This document shows positions 18,547-29,613 of a stretch of 64,000 nucleotides of DNA, one piece after another. The translations under genes were made by a program, and so were the position numbers. Under the pieces are notes generated by a model, which worked only from the letters and a program-made list of their open reading frames with translations, did not search any database and was not told the DNA's origin. Source of the DNA: Acidihalobacter yilgarnensis (GTDB taxonomy: Bacteria; Pseudomonadota; Gammaproteobacteria; DSM-5130; Acidihalobacteraceae); assembly GCF_001753245.1 (NCBI RefSeq), contig NZ_CP017415.1, positions 1,330,501 to 1,394,500 of the forward strand, given 5' to 3'. Numbering within the stretch: the first letter of the stretch is position 1; the number at the start of each line of letters is the position of its first letter.

Positions 18547-20226
18547 ATGAGCGAAAGTTTTGCGCAGCTGCTAGAAGAGAGCATGGCCTACACGGAGATG
18601 AAGCCCGGGGCCATTCTCAATGCCACCATCCTCGAGATCAAGTCCGACGTTGTTGTAGTAAACGCGGGCCTGAAATCCGAGGGCGTCATTCCCGTCGAGG
18701 AATTCTACAACGACCGTGGCGAAATCGAAGTCTCGGTCGGTGATGTGGTCGAGGTCGCCCTTGATGCGGTAGAGGATGGGTTCGGTGAAACGCGGCTGTC
18801 GCGCGAGAAGGCCAAACGGGCGAAGGCCTGGAAGGTACTCGAAGACGCCTTCGAGAAGAACGAAATCGTCAACGGCAAAATCAGCGGCAAGGTCAAGGGC
18901 GGCTTTACCGTCGACATCAACGACATTCGCGCCTTCCTGCCAGGTTCGTTGGTGGACGTGCGGCCGGTCCGCGATACGGCCTACCTCGAGGGCAAGGACC
19001 TCGAATTCAAGGTTATCAAACTGGATCGTCGTCGCAACAACGTGGTGGTTTCCCGCCGTGCGGTGGTTGAGTCCGAGTACAGTGCGGAGCGTGAGGCGCT
19101 GCTTGAAAGTCTTCACGAGGGTCAGGTGCTCAAGGGCATCGTCAAGAATCTTACAGACTACGGCGCCTTCCTCGACTTGGGTGGCATTGATGGCCTGCTG
19201 CATATCACCGATATGGCTTGGAAGCGTGTCAAGCATCCGTCGGAAGTGGTCAACATCGGTGATGAGATCGAGGTCAAGGTCCTCAAATTCGATCGTGAGC
19301 GTAACCGCGTATCGCTTGGCCTGAAGCAGCTGGGCGAAGATCCGTGGGTCGATATTGCGCGTCGTTACCCGACCGGTACCCGTTTGTTCGGCAAGGTCAC
19401 TAACATCACCGACTACGGCTGCTTTGTCGAAATCGAGGATGGTGTCGAGGGTCTGGTGCACGTTTCCGAGATCGACTGGACCAACAAGAACGTCAATCCA
19501 GCCAAGGCTGTGACCATCGGTGAGGAAACCGAGGTCATGATCCTGGATATCGATGAGGAACGTCGCCGTATCTCACTGGGCATGAAGCAATGCATTCCCA
19601 ATCCGTGGGACGAGTTCGCGCAGAACTTCAACAAGGGCGATCGTGTCACAGGCGTCATCAAGTCCATCACCGATTTTGGTATTTTCGTAGGTCTGGATGG
19701 TGGTATCGACGGTTTGGTGCATCTTTCCGATATTTCCTGGCATGTCCCGGGCGAAGAGGCGGTGCGCAATTACAAAAAGGGCGATGAGATCGATACCGTT
19801 GTCCTGGCCGTCGATCCTGAACGCGAGCGTATTTCACTCGGCATCAAGCAGATCGAAAAGGATCCGTTCTCGAATTTCGTTGCAGAACACCCGAAAGGGA
19901 CGATGCTCAAGGGAATCGTGGTCGAAATCGATGCCAAGGCAGCGAGTATCGACTTGGGTGATGAAATCATCGGTACGTTGCGGGCCTCTGAACTTTCGCG
20001 TGATCGGATCGAGGATGCGCGAACGGTGTTGAAAGTGGGCGACGAAGTCGAAGCCAAGTTCATGGGTGTGGATCGTAAAAACCGTACGATCACGCTCTCG
20101 ATCAAGGCCAAGGAATTTGCCGAAGAAGCCGAGGTGCTGCAGGATTACAGCAGTGGCAGCGGCGGTGCGACGACCTCTTTGGGCGAATTGCTCAAGGAAA
20201 AGATGGACGCCAATAATCGGTCCTGA
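18547..20226 (+). CDS. rpsA: 30S ribosomal protein S1
   Basis: A 559-residue protein with six S1 (OB-fold) repeats. The last four are clear from repeated phrases such as [45 protein letters not shown] and [23 protein letters not shown]. The first two are the less conserved ribosome-binding repeats. S1 brings mRNA to the 30S subunit. The start [13 protein letters not shown] at 18547 matches the family; the frame extends upstream to 18400 without sense. A hairpin follows at 20253. Confidence 0.97.
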   Translation: MSESFAQLLEESMAYTEMKPGAILNATILEIKSDVVVVNAGLKSEGVIPVEEFYNDRGEIEVSVGDVVEVALDAVEDGFGETRLSREKAKRAKAWKVLEDAFEKNEIVNGKISGKVKGGFTVDINDIRAFLPGSLVDVRPVRDTAYLEGKDLEFKVIKLDRRRNNVVVSRRAVVESEYSAEREALLESLHEGQVLKGIVKNLTDYGAFLDLGGIDGLLHITDMAWKRVKHPSEVVNIGDEIEVKVLKFDRERNRVSLGLKQLGEDPWVDIARRYPTGTRLFGKVTNITDYGCFVEIEDGVEGLVHVSEIDWTNKNVNPAKAVTIGEETEVMILDIDEERRRISLGMKQCIPNPWDEFAQNFNKGDRVTGVIKSITDFGIFVGLDGGIDGLVHLSDISWHVPGEEAVRNYKKGDEIDTVVLAVDPERERISLGIKQIEKDPFSNFVAEHPKGTMLKGIVVEIDAKAASIDLGDEIIGTLRASELSRDRIEDARTVLKVGDEVEAKFMGVDRKNRTITLSIKAKEFAEEAEVLQDYSSGSGGATTSLGELLKEKMDANNRS

Positions 20227-20252
20227 CTTTCAAGTGTCTTGCTAGGCGCATC

Positions 20253-20290
20253 ATGGGCGGTACCTAAACGGTGCCGCCCATTTCTGTCTA
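20253..20290 (+). terminator. Hairpin after rpsA, probable terminator or attenuator
   Basis: A 12-base stem, ATGGGCGGTACC and GGTGCCGCCCAT (one G-T pair), with a five-base loop (TAAAC), spans 20253-20281. TTCTGTCT follows, a weak T-run. It lies between rpsA and ihfB, so partial termination there is plausible. Confidence 0.55.
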
Positions 20291-20321
20291 GTGCGTAATG
20301 GGAAGCATAACGGGTTGCTTC

Positions 20322-20609
20322 ATGACAAAATCAGAACTCATAGAGGCGCTGGCCAAAAAGCACGACCACTTGCACTATCGTGACGTCGAGCTCTCGGTCA
20401 AAGGACTTCTAGAACAAATGAGCACGGCTCTTGCCTCTGGTGAGAGAATCGAGATCCGAGGGTTCGGCAGTTTTTCTTTGCATTATCGACCACCGCGCGT
20501 CGGACGGAATCCGAAAACCGGCGATACGGTTCCCCTGCCTGGTAAGCATGTTCCACACTTCAAGCCTGGCAAGGAGCTTCGCGAACGGGTGAACAGCAGC
20601 ATCGGCTGA
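20322..20609 (+). CDS. ihfB: Integration host factor subunit beta
   Basis: A 95-residue HU/IHF-family DNA-bending protein: [14 protein letters not shown] at the N-terminus, the core [25 protein letters not shown], and the proline-tipped arm. IHF-beta pairs with IHF-alpha (ihfA, not in the window) and bends DNA at specific sites, including sigma-54 promoters. That is of interest given the sigma-54 promoter at 38.5 kb. The internal ATG at 20322 matches the family start. Gene order rpsA-ihfB-lapA is conserved. Confidence 0.96.
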   Translation: MTKSELIEALAKKHDHLHYRDVELSVKGLLEQMSTALASGERIEIRGFGSFSLHYRPPRVGRNPKTGDTVPLPGKHVPHFKPGKELRERVNSSIG

Positions 20610-20679
20610 ATCTTGTGATGTGCTGCCGGGCGTGTGGGCAAGGGCGCGAGCCCTGCTGAATCGACAGAGGCAAGACCGT

Positions 20680-20973
20680 ATGCGTAAGCTGCTTTCGATC
20701 ATCCTAATCCTGCTCATGATGCTGTTGGCGGTGGCCTTTACATCGCTAAATCTTGGCGCCATGACCATCAATCTGTATTTTACTCGCGTCGATTTGCCGA
20801 TCGGTGTTGCGGTATTTCTGTTTCTTTTGCTTGGTGCAATGCTTGGTGTCATTGCCAGTAGTGGGCTCTGGCTTCGGCAGGCCCGTACCAACCGGAAGTT
20901 GCGACGCCGTCTGGAAAGTTGTGACAAGGAATTGGCCACTCTGCGTAATTTGCCGGTCAAGGATCCCTCTTGA
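20680..20973 (+). CDS. lapA: LapA family inner-membrane protein (DUF1049)
   Basis: A 97-residue protein with two membrane segments (about residues 4-23 and 43-66) and a charged, helical C-terminal tail (RQARTNRKLRRRLESCDKEL). This is the LapA/YciS plan. LapA works with LapB in regulating lipopolysaccharide synthesis via LpxC turnover. Its stop TGA overlaps the TTG start of lapB. Confidence 0.88.
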   Translation: MRKLLSIILILLMMLLAVAFTSLNLGAMTINLYFTRVDLPIGVAVFLFLLLGAMLGVIASSGLWLRQARTNRKLRRRLESCDKELATLRNLPVKDPS

Positions 20974-22166
20974 TCCTGGATTTATTGTGGCTGCTTCTAC
21001 CTATTGCAGCCGCAACCGGTTGGTGGTCGGGTCGACGCAGTACGCGGGGCTCCGACAAGAGCAGACCGTGCCCTGCATTACCCGGCGATTACGTAAAAGG
21101 ACTCAACTATTTACTTAATGAGCAGCCGGACAAAGCACTCGAACTCTTCGTGCGTGTCGTAGAGGTTGATTCAGATACCGTAGAAACTTACCTGTTGCTC
21201 GGTAGCTTATTTCGACGCCGGGGTGAGGTTGATCGAGCGATCCGGATCCACCAGAATTTGATTGCACGTCCACATCTCGAGGGACAACATCGCGCAACTG
21301 CCCTGTTGGAACTGGGTAAAGACTACACCCGCGCGGGTTTGCTTGACCGTGCAGAGGGTTTGTATAAGGAGTTGCTGAGTACGCGTTATCTTAAAGGTGA
21401 GGCGTGCTATGAACTTCAGAAAATCTACGAGCAGGAAAAGGACTGGTTGGAGGCGATTCGCTCCGCAGAGGCATATCAGTCCACCTCAGGTGATTCTCAG
21501 CAAAGTGTCATCGCGCATTATTGGTGCGAGGCTGCCGAGCAGCAACGCCAGGCAGGTCGTCCCCGGCTGGCCTCGGATTATGCCAAACGCGCATTGGTTC
21601 GTGATCCCGGCTGCGCGCGTGCCAGTATTCTGCTGGGCGATATCGCATTGGCGGGACGCGACAGTGCTCAAGCGGTGAAACACTACGCGCGGGTTGCCGA
21701 ACAGGACCCGGATTTCCTGCCGGTTGTGCTTCCAAAGTTACGTGCGTCCTATGCTGGTCTGGGTGACCAGAGTGGCCTTTCGAAGCTTCTGTCGCGCTTT
21801 CGTGGCCGTAAGCACGATAGCGAAACTATTTTACAAGTTATTCGCGATCTTCTGGAGCGCGGAGAGGAGCCTGCTGCGCGCGAAGCCTTGATCGAGGAAA
21901 TAGGCAAGCAAGTAGCGCCGGTGCGGTTATTACGCGAGTACGTAGCTCTTGAACAGACACGCTTTGAAGGGGAGGCGGCAGCCAGTCTGCGCCTTGTCGA
22001 GCGGGTGTTAGGTGAACATCTACAGCAATGGTTTGCTTACCGATGTAATCACTGCGGATTCCGCGCTAAAAATTTGTTTTGGCAGTGCCCAAGTTGCCAT
22101 CAATGGGGCACTATAAAACCCTATGACTCACCGGATGACAACCTTTCAGGAGGCAGGTATGTATAG
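20970..22166 (+). CDS. lapB: Lipopolysaccharide assembly protein LapB
   Basis: A 398-residue protein. An N-terminal membrane helix ([17 protein letters not shown]) is followed by TPR helices ([19 protein letters not shown] onward). A C-terminal rubredoxin-like metal site with two CxxC pairs is seen as YRCNHCGF and [12 protein letters not shown]. LapB (YciM) acts at the inner membrane with FtsH to control LpxC and so LPS level. The start is TTG at 20970, overlapping the lapA stop (TTGA); no ATG fits. pyrF starts inside its last codons. Confidence 0.93.
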   Translation: MILDLLWLLLPIAAATGWWSGRRSTRGSDKSRPCPALPGDYVKGLNYLLNEQPDKALELFVRVVEVDSDTVETYLLLGSLFRRRGEVDRAIRIHQNLIARPHLEGQHRATALLELGKDYTRAGLLDRAEGLYKELLSTRYLKGEACYELQKIYEQEKDWLEAIRSAEAYQSTSGDSQQSVIAHYWCEAAEQQRQAGRPRLASDYAKRALVRDPGCARASILLGDIALAGRDSAQAVKHYARVAEQDPDFLPVVLPKLRASYAGLGDQSGLSKLLSRFRGRKHDSETILQVIRDLLERGEEPAAREALIEEIGKQVAPVRLLREYVALEQTRFEGEAAASLRLVERVLGEHLQQWFAYRCNHCGFRAKNLFWQCPSCHQWGTIKPYDSPDDNLSGGRYV

Positions 22167-22878
22167 GCAGCGAATAGTTGCCGGGCCAAGGATAATCGTG
22201 GCGCTGGATTTCTCTGATGCCGCCGAGGCCTTGAAACTGGTTGCGCTGCTTGATCCACGGCTTTGTCGCCTGAAGGTGGGTTTCGAGCTTTTCGTGAGGG
22301 CAGGGCGCCCACTGGTCGATACATTGGTCGCGCGCGGTTTTGACGTGTTTTTGGATCTTAAATTTCATGATATTCCGAATACTGTAGCGGCAGCCTGCCG
22401 CGCGGCAGCCGAGCTCGGCGTCTGGATGCTGAATGTCCACGCAAGCGGCGGCGCCACGATGATGCGTGCCGCGCGTGACGCATTGATGGAACTGGATTCG
22501 CCACCCATGCTGATTGCAGTCACGGTGCTGACTTCCATGGATACCTCGGATCTCAAGAGCATCGGGATTGATCGCTTGGCGCATGATCAGGTGGTCGAAT
22601 TGGCGAAATTGACCCGATCCTGCGGGCTGGATGGTGTCGTCTGTTCTGCACATGAGGCCGAATTGTTGAGGGCCGTCATTGGTGAGGATTTTGCTTTGGT
22701 CACGCCAGGTATTCGATTGCCAGCGAGTACCGGCGACGACCAGAAACGCGTTCTGTCTCCGGTGGATGCCGCGCGGGCAGGCGCGGATTATCTTGTGATC
22801 GGCCGCCCAATCACGCGAGCACCTGATCCCTTGGCGAGTTTGCACGCCATTCACGAATCCTTGTTGGAACAGGCATAG
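22159..22878 (+). CDS. pyrF: Orotidine 5'-phosphate decarboxylase PyrF
   Basis: A 239-residue TIM-barrel enzyme. Catalytic residues are in [12 protein letters not shown] (D-x-K-x-x-D) and phosphate-binding residues in TPGIRL and DYLVIGRPI. It makes UMP from OMP, the last step of pyrimidine synthesis. The ATG at 22159 is preceded by AGGAGG (22149-22154) and overlaps the end of lapB by 8 bases; an in-frame ATG at 22123 lacks such a site. Order lapA-lapB-pyrF is as in E. coli. Confidence 0.95.
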   Translation: MYRQRIVAGPRIIVALDFSDAAEALKLVALLDPRLCRLKVGFELFVRAGRPLVDTLVARGFDVFLDLKFHDIPNTVAAACRAAAELGVWMLNVHASGGATMMRAARDALMELDSPPMLIAVTVLTSMDTSDLKSIGIDRLAHDQVVELAKLTRSCGLDGVVCSAHEAELLRAVIGEDFALVTPGIRLPASTGDDQKRVLSPVDAARAGADYLVIGRPITRAPDPLASLHAIHESLLEQA

Positions 22879-23074
22879 GGCGGATCATTAGAAAATGAAT
22901 GGTGATGGCGCCTGTAACGAGGGATGAAAATTTTAGGTCTGGACGCCTTTGCTGCGGTTTGCTCGATTGCGAATTGCACGATTGATAGGCATATTCGGAA
23001 TCATTGGGGTAAATTCTCAAAGTCAGAGTTTTGCCCATCTTCGTCGTTTAACCGCAATCATGGAGTGAGCATCG

Positions 23075-23980
23075 GTGTCTAGGATCAGCAAACCGGTACG
23101 GAAAGCGGTCTTCCCGGTGGCCGGCATGGGTACGCGCTTTCTTCCCGCGACAAAGGCTAACCCGAAGGAAATGCTGCCGATTGTCGACAAGCCGTTGATT
23201 CAGTATGCGGCGGAAGAAGCGGTAAAGGCGGGTATCGAGGTGCTGATATTCGTCAATGGACGGAGCAAGCGTGCGATTCCAGATCATTTCGACAAAGCCT
23301 ACGAGCTAGAAAAGGAACTTGAGGCACGAGGCAAGCATAAACAGCTTGAATTGGTGCGCAACATCTTGCCGCCTCAGGTGAGTGCAGTCTATATCCGTCA
23401 GCCGGAGGCGCTTGGGCTTGGTGATGCCGTGGCTCGGGCGCAGGCAGTCGTCGGGGATGAACCGTTTGCAGTCATCCTGGCCGATGATTTGATCGATGCA
23501 GGTAGTGACGGGGTACTTAAGCAGCTGGTCGATGTCTATGCCAGTGAACAATGCAGCGTGTTGGGTGTCGAGAAAGTCCCCATGAGTGACATCCATCGCT
23601 ATGGCGTCGTCGCCGGCCGTGCGATTGGAAATCGTTTGTGGGAGGTCGACGGTATTGTCGAGAAGCCGTTGCGTGAGGATGCGCCTTCGGATGTTGGCGT
23701 GGTTGGACGTTATATCCTGACCCCTGCTATTTTTGAGATGCTCAAGCATACCCCGCGGGGTGCGGGTGGCGAAATTCAGCTCACTGACGCGATTGCGTCG
23801 CTGTTGAAGCATGAACGGGTGCTCGGCTGCGAACTCGAGGGCGTGCGTTACGATTGCGGCGATAAACTCGGCTACCTTAAGGCAACCATTCAATACGCGC
23901 TCAAGCACCCGGAGCTGAGCAAGGATTTCCGTGCTTATCTAGAGAGTCAGTTCGCCACGCCCGCACGATCCGCATCTTGA
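23075..23980 (+). CDS. galU: UTP-glucose-1-phosphate uridylyltransferase GalU
   Basis: A 301-residue nucleotidyltransferase. The nucleotide-binding motif [32 protein letters not shown] and the metal Asp in VILADDLID are all seen, and [12 protein letters not shown] near the C-terminus is typical of GalU. It makes UDP-glucose for envelope sugars. The GTG start at 23075 has GGAG about 9 bases upstream. A 196-base gap before it shows no gene. It converges with, and overlaps by 34 bases, the ABC-F gene. Confidence 0.95.
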   Translation: MSRISKPVRKAVFPVAGMGTRFLPATKANPKEMLPIVDKPLIQYAAEEAVKAGIEVLIFVNGRSKRAIPDHFDKAYELEKELEARGKHKQLELVRNILPPQVSAVYIRQPEALGLGDAVARAQAVVGDEPFAVILADDLIDAGSDGVLKQLVDVYASEQCSVLGVEKVPMSDIHRYGVVAGRAIGNRLWEVDGIVEKPLREDAPSDVGVVGRYILTPAIFEMLKHTPRGAGGEIQLTDAIASLLKHERVLGCELEGVRYDCGDKLGYLKATIQYALKHPELSKDFRAYLESQFATPARSAS

Positions 23981-25876
23981 TCTGCCTGCTGATTATCGAG
24001 GCGTTCGCTGGCTTCAAGCCAGGACGCCTCGACCTCCGACAATGTTTTGTTGAGAATCGACTGCTGCTTGAGCAACGTTTCCAAATGCGTGGCCTCCCCA
24101 GGCTCGTATAGCGACTGGTCAGCCAGTTTTTCGAGTAGGGCTGTTCGTTCAGCATTCATTCGCGCATGTTCGCGTTCCATGCGCTTGACCTGATCCTCCA
24201 AGGTCTTGAGGCGCTGGCGTTGTTCCGCAGCCAGTCGCCGTCGCTCCTTGGGCGAGGTGGTGACGTCTATTTGAGATGGGATGCCTGAAGTTTTAGTCTT
24301 GCTCGGTGCCGATGCGTCACGGCGACGGCGTGCCAACCAGCGTGCGTAATCTTCCTGATCCCCGTCGAAGGGTTTGGCGTATCCGTCCGCAACGAGGATG
24401 ATGCTGTCGCAGACACTGCTGATCAGATGGCGGTCGTGACTTACGAGCACGACTGCTCCATCGTAACGGTTGAGCGCGAGCGCAAGCGCTCTGCGCATCT
24501 CCAGATCAAGATGGTTGGTCGGTTCGTCAAGCAGTAGAAGATTAGGCCTGCGGTAGCAGAGCATGGCGAGGACAAGCCGCGCCTTTTCACCCCTGAAAAC
24601 TGTCCTGCGTGGGCCAGCGCTTGATCGCCGCTGAAGGCGAATTTTCCGAGGTGGTTGCGCAGCGATTGCTCGCCTGCTCTTGGGTCGAGTCGTCTGAGGT
24701 GCGTGAGTGGGCTGGCCGCGGGGTCGAGCTGTTCGAGTTGGTGCTGGGCAAAATAGCCGACAACGAGATGCGGCGAGGGTGAGCGCTCTCCCGCCAGTGG
24801 TGCGATTTCATCGGCAAGGAGCTTGATCAGGGTGGATTTCCCCGCACCATTGGGACCGAGCAGACCAAGTCGGTCGCCAGGACGGAGGCCTAGATTCACC
24901 TCTTGTACGAGTGTGCGTCCTTCGTAGCCGATGACAATGTCATCTAGCGAAAGTAGTGGGTTGGGTAGTTTTTCTGGTACTCCGAAATCGAAATCGAATT
25001 CGCTGGCTTCGTGAACTGGCGCAACCAGTGCCATACGTTCGAGCGTTTTGAGTCGACTCTGGGCTTGTCGGGCCTTGGTTGCCTTTGCCCTGAACCGTTC
25101 CACAAAGCTGTTGAGGTGCTCGATCTGGCGCTGCTGGCGGGTATGCGCTGCCTGCTGCTGAATTAAGGCTTGGGCACGAGCCTGTTCGAAATCGGAGTAG
25201 GTGCCGGTGTAGAGGGTCAGAAGTTTCCCATCTAGATGGGCGATATGGGTCACGATGTGGTCTAGAAATTCGCGGTCGTGCGAGATCAGCAGCAGCGTGC
25301 CTGGGTAGCCGGCAAGCCATTGCTCAAGCCAGAGTACCGCATCAAGATCGAGGTGGTTGGTGGGTTCATCTAGAAGCAATAGATCGGAACGGCACATCAG
25401 TGCCTGGGCCAGATTCAGGCGCATGCGCCAGCCGCCCGAGAACTCACGGACTGCACGGTTTTCCTCGCCGGGCGCGAAGCCTAGGCCATGGAGCAGCCGC
25501 GTTGCCCGGCTTTCGGCCGTGTAGGCGTCGATATTGTCCAGTTCGCTATGCAGATCGGCGATCCGCGCGTCATCAGCGGTGTCGATTTCCGCCTGCAAGC
25601 GTCGCAGTTCCGTGTCGCCATCCAAAACATAATCGAGTGCGGATGTTTCGACCGGAGGGGTTTCCTGGGCGACGTGCGCGATTGTCCATTCGGGGGGAGC
25701 CGGCACTCCCCTGTATCTGCGCCGAGTTGGCCTTGTATCAACGCAAAGAGGCTTGATTTTCCGGTGCCGTTGATCCCGACGAGGCCGACACGCCACCCGG
25801 CGTGAATGGTGAGGTCTGCGGATTCGAGGAGGAGGCGTGGGCCTCGGCGTAGAGATAGTTCAGTCAGACGTAGCAT
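23947..25876 (-). CDS. yheS: ABC-F family ATPase (YheS/Uup type), frameshifted twice here
   Basis: Three frames join into one ABC-F protein of about 643 residues, the size of YheS. Part one (25876 to about 25697) has Walker [10 protein letters not shown]. Part two has the signature [17 protein letters not shown], Walker [14 protein letters not shown], the interdomain linker and the second Walker [10 protein letters not shown]. Part three (about 24590 to 23947) has the second [13 protein letters not shown] and a C-terminal coiled coil. Each break is repaired by one base in a run: six Gs at 25692-25697 and four Cs at 24590-24593 on the plus strand. ABC-F proteins act on the ribosome and have no membrane domain. 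It follows the ParA gene by 39 bases. Confidence 0.88.
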
Positions 25877-25915
25877 GGCGCAGAGTGTACCAAGCTTCCA
25901 GCCACAGGTGCGTCT

Positions 25916-27313
25916 TCAGGAGGCACTTCCGTGTGAAGGAGTGGCAGCGATTCTGTCGTGATTTGCTTGCGGGCCGGCCTGTAGCGCTACTTCTATGGCA
26001 TGTTGCATGCGCATTAGGGTTTGTGGGGCATGCTGTCCCAGCTCGATGGATTCAATCATGGCTGCGCCGGAGAGGGGTGGTGGACGGTTGAATTGGCGTT
26101 TGAAGCTTGAGGCGACGTGGAGCGCGAGCGCGGCCATGCGGGGCTCGTCATCGTGGGCGTCTGCCATCAGTTTGGCAACCGATGATTCGATGTCGCGCAG
26201 GGGCTGGTGTTCGTGACGCTCATACAGATTCTCGAGTGTCAGGACGATTGATCGACAAAGATCGGCGGGATAGCCGTTCAGTTCAAGATACTGATAAAGC
26301 GTACGATCCAGTGGAAATGGCATGACGCCAAAGCGCTGGGTAAAGGCGTTCATCAGCGCATTGATCCCGGCAGCCATGTCCTCTTGCCTGAGATTGGATG
26401 CGGTTCTCAGCGCTTCCAGGGTGTGTGCCATCAAATTGTGGACACGTTCATGGTCGAGTGTGTGAAGTTCTGCCATACCTGCGGTGTCGAGCTTCGCCGT
26501 GGAATGGCTGACGGCGGCCGAGAGACTCCCAGTGTTGATCGGCAAATGGTCGGTAGCGAGGCGATCGAGTTGCTGAGCGAGCTCGTAAAAACACAGGCTT
26601 GCAGGCGCGTCGTAGCGCAGGAATATGACGGGTCTCTGGATACGCACGGCGGTGCCGACCGTTTCGTCCGTCACGATGTGTCCGAGTGCATCGACGTGAC
26701 ATTGCAGATATTTTTCCACGGCTCCCTTGAAGCGTCTGAAGACGGCACGGAATTCGTGTGCGTCGGCGACTTGATTCACGATCACCTGAATCGGGGTATG
26801 AATATTTTCTCTTCGCATGACGCGAATCAGCGAAAAGGCATTGGTCAGGGAGGTGGGTTCCGGTGTGATGACCAGCAGGACCAGTGCCGCCGCTCGTAGA
26901 AAAAAAATGACATCGCGGCTGGAGCCGGCAGCAGTGTCGACGAGCAGGTAATCAAAGTCGTGTTCCAGGGTGATAAGTGCGTCGGTCAGACGTCCCCGTC
27001 GGGCCTCATCCAGATCGGTGCCGTCTGCGATACCTGAGGCGGCCGGTACTACTGAAATGTTGCCCGGTGCCTTGAGCAGAATGTCATCGATGCGCTGACG
27101 ACCATCAAGTACCTGTTCGAGTGTCAGCGTCGGTCTGAGCCCAAGCAGGATGTTGACGTTGGCTTGGTTGGTGTCAGCGTCGAACAGGCAGACCCGTCGG
27201 CGACGGCTAGCCAGCGCCACCGATAGGTTGACACTAATATTGGTCTTGCCGACGCCGCCTTTGCCGCTGGTGACGGCGATCACCTTCGCACGGGTAGGGG
27301 GCGATCCACTCAT
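25916..27313 (-). CDS. FlhG/FleN-type ParA/MinD ATPase with long C-terminal extension
   Basis: About 465 residues. The first 260 are a ParA/MinD ATPase: deviant Walker A GKGGVGKT at residues 17-24 (signature Lys18), FDADTNQANVNILLG in switch I, and LLVDTAAGSSRDV in switch II. The wording is closest to FlhG/FleN, which set flagellum number and place. FleN is usually near 280 residues; the extra 200 or so here are mostly helical, have no motif I recognise, and contain TRFGVMPFPLD-like and LELNGYPADLCRS phrases. No flagellar gene is nearby. It sits 8 bases after a REC-PAS-GGDEF-EAL gene, suggesting a link to c-di-GMP control. ATG at 27313 preferred over TTG at 27319. Confidence 0.8.
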   Translation of the reverse strand: MSGSPPTRAKVIAVTSGKGGVGKTNISVNLSVALASRRRRVCLFDADTNQANVNILLGLRPTLTLEQVLDGRQRIDDILLKAPGNISVVPAASGIADGTDLDEARRGRLTDALITLEHDFDYLLVDTAAGSSRDVIFFLRAAALVLLVITPEPTSLTNAFSLIRVMRRENIHTPIQVIVNQVADAHEFRAVFRRFKGAVEKYLQCHVDALGHIVTDETVGTAVRIQRPVIFLRYDAPASLCFYELAQQLDRLATDHLPINTGSLSAAVSHSTAKLDTAGMAELHTLDHERVHNLMAHTLEALRTASNLRQEDMAAGINALMNAFTQRFGVMPFPLDRTLYQYLELNGYPADLCRSIVLTLENLYERHEHQPLRDIESSVAKLMADAHDDEPRMAALALHVASSFKRQFNRPPPLSGAAMIESIELGQHAPQTLMRMQHAIEVALQAGPQANHDRIAATPSHGSAS

Positions 27314-27321
27314 GAACAAAT

Positions 27322-29502
27322 TTACTCTCGTCCTACGCCAGGAAGCACGGCATCCAGGCTTTGGCGCGTGGCGGTTGCCTCTAGCAGGCGCGCCACGTCT
27401 TCCGTTGGTAAGGGGCGGCTGAAGAGGTAGCCTTGCATGCCATGGCAGCGCCGTTGGGCCAACCAGTGGCGCTGTGCCTCGGTTTCGACACCCTCCGCCA
27501 CGATTGTGAGTTCCAGGCTGTGACCCATCGCGATGATGGCATCGATGACCGAGCGACCAGAGCGTTCGGGGACGATATCCTGCACAAATGAGCGGTCGAT
27601 CTTGAGTGTATGAATCGGCAATTGATGCAGGTAACTCAGTGAGGAGTATCCGGTCCCAAAATCGTCAATGGCGATGCTGATGCCATGACGCGCGAGCGCG
27701 GTCAGGCGCTGAGTGGCGATGTTGATGTCCTGTACGATCAGGTTTTCGGTGATCTCGAGTTCGATATATTGACCCGCTAGTTGATGCCGATCCAAGGCCT
27801 GGGTGATCTCCTCGACGAGATTGCTGCGCTTGAGGTCCAGCGCGGAAAGATTGATGGCCATGCGAGCCGGCGCGATACCGGCATCGACCCATGTCTTCAT
27901 CTGCCGAATGCTGGTGTCGATGACCCATTCGGTCATGTAACCGATCAATCCAACTTCCTCGGCGAGATGAATGAAATCACCGGGATAGAGTAGACCACGC
28001 TCGGGGTGTTGCCAGCGCAATAAAGCTTCGATGCCGCAGATGGCATGCCCATCGGTGTCGAATTGAGGTTGGTAATGAATCACGAACTCGTGATTTGTGA
28101 GCGCCCGCCGCAGGCCCATTTCTAGATCGAGGTGTTGTGAGAACTTCGTTTCCATCTTGGGGGTGTAAAACGAATACCCGCCACGCGTGTCGTTTTTGAC
28201 GCTGTACATCGCGATATCGGCGTTCTTGATCAACTCCTCATCCGTGTTGCCGTCGCTCGGAAAAATGGCGATGCCAATACTGGCACCCACGAATAGCTCA
28301 TGCTGATCGACTACGAAGGGTGGTGTAAGCGCGTCGATGATCTTTCGGCCGACGGTAGCTGCGCTTTCGCGGTTGGCAATTTGAGGCAGTAATACGACGA
28401 ATTCGTCACCGCCCAGGCGGGCAAGCGTGTCCCCCTCGCGTAGACAAGTTTGTACACGCCGCCCAACTGCGCGCAGGAGTTGATCGCCGATCACATGTCC
28501 GAGGGTGTCGTTGACGATCTTGAATCGATCGAGGTCGATAAACATCACGGCGACCATCTGGCCGACGCGTTTGGCCTGTGCAATGTCCATACTAAGACGA
28601 TCTTTGAACAGCGTCCGGTTTGGCAGGCCGGTCAGCAGGTCATGGTAGGCCTGATAGCGGATGATCGCCTCGGCCTGCTTTCGGCCCGAAATATCGCGTG
28701 CCACGCCATAGGTGCCAAGATGGCGGCGCTCGTTTTCGCGGGTACCGCCGGTGTTCGAATATAGCCCGGTAGCGTTGAGCTCCACGCACATCGCGCTGGT
28801 CGAAAAACTCTTGTGGGTATGCCCGTTGTTGTCCTTGGTGCGTAGACGAAGTTCAAGGTTATGAGTGGCGCGTGTACCCGTACGTCTTTCATTGAAGGCA
28901 TAACGCGCCAGTTCCAGATCGTCATCGTGAACCAATGTGGTGTAGTGCTTGCCGATCAGTTCCTCGCGGGTGAAGCCAAGTAATTGTTGAATTCGCTGGT
29001 TAACGAAGGTGAAGCAACCCTCTCCGTTGAGGACGTAGATGACGTCCGGCGAGGTGTTGACCAAGAAGCGGTGCAGTTTTTCAGAATTCTTGAGACGTTC
29101 CTGGATGTCGATGGCATTGGATTGAAGGCGTCTTCGCTCGATGGTGTTGTCGATGCGCTTGAGAAGCTGCTCTGGGGCATAGGGCTTGAGCAGGAAGTCA
29201 TGCGCGCCGAGCCTGAGTGCTTCGACTGCTGTCTCAAAGGAGGCTTCGCCGCTGATGACGATGATATCGGTGCGGATATCGTTTTCGGCGACGTAGCGCA
29301 TGATGCGCTGCCCGTTGATGTCGGGCATTTTCAGGTCGATCAGAGCGAGATCGTAGCTGTTCGTGCGCAGTTGCTCGATCGCGGTGCGGCCGTTGCTAGC
29401 AGTGGTGATCTCATAACCGTTGAGCGCTAGCAGCTGCTGTAGGCTGGCAAGTAGTCGGGGTTCGTCATCGACGGCGAGTATCTTGGGGGGCTGAGATGGC
29501 AT
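27322..29502 (-). CDS. Response regulator with PAS, GGDEF and EAL domains
   Basis: A 726-residue protein. Domains in order: REC (about 5-120; phospho-acceptor Asp56 in LIDLKMPD, Lys in LLKPYAP), PAS (about 140-290), GGDEF (about 300-460; intact RLGGDEFVVLL) and EAL (about 480-720; intact EALLRW, DDFGTGYSSLSYL and VAEGVET). Both output motifs are intact, so it may make and break c-di-GMP, with phosphorylation choosing the direction. The gene just upstream is a histidine kinase without a receiver, the likely partner. Acts in the cytosol; no membrane segments seen. Confidence 0.92.
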   Translation of the reverse strand: MPSQPPKILAVDDEPRLLASLQQLLALNGYEITTASNGRTAIEQLRTNSYDLALIDLKMPDINGQRIMRYVAENDIRTDIIVISGEASFETAVEALRLGAHDFLLKPYAPEQLLKRIDNTIERRRLQSNAIDIQERLKNSEKLHRFLVNTSPDVIYVLNGEGCFTFVNQRIQQLLGFTREELIGKHYTTLVHDDDLELARYAFNERRTGTRATHNLELRLRTKDNNGHTHKSFSTSAMCVELNATGLYSNTGGTRENERRHLGTYGVARDISGRKQAEAIIRYQAYHDLLTGLPNRTLFKDRLSMDIAQAKRVGQMVAVMFIDLDRFKIVNDTLGHVIGDQLLRAVGRRVQTCLREGDTLARLGGDEFVVLLPQIANRESAATVGRKIIDALTPPFVVDQHELFVGASIGIAIFPSDGNTDEELIKNADIAMYSVKNDTRGGYSFYTPKMETKFSQHLDLEMGLRRALTNHEFVIHYQPQFDTDGHAICGIEALLRWQHPERGLLYPGDFIHLAEEVGLIGYMTEWVIDTSIRQMKTWVDAGIAPARMAINLSALDLKRSNLVEEITQALDRHQLAGQYIELEITENLIVQDINIATQRLTALARHGISIAIDDFGTGYSSLSYLHQLPIHTLKIDRSFVQDIVPERSGRSVIDAIIAMGHSLELTIVAEGVETEAQRHWLAQRRCHGMQGYLFSRPLPTEDVARLLEATATRQSLDAVLPGVGRE

Positions 29503-29613
29503 GGCGTATTTGCTTCAGGTGCCCCAGGGCATGGTCATAAGTTTATGGATGGGTGTATGAGTATCGAGGTCGATGTTCGCACTGAGCGATGAGGCCTCAA
29601 ACAGACAAAGAGG

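Noticed and set aside
22111-22854. A 247-codon minus-strand frame
   Set aside because: It is antisense to pyrF, whose catalytic motifs are clear.
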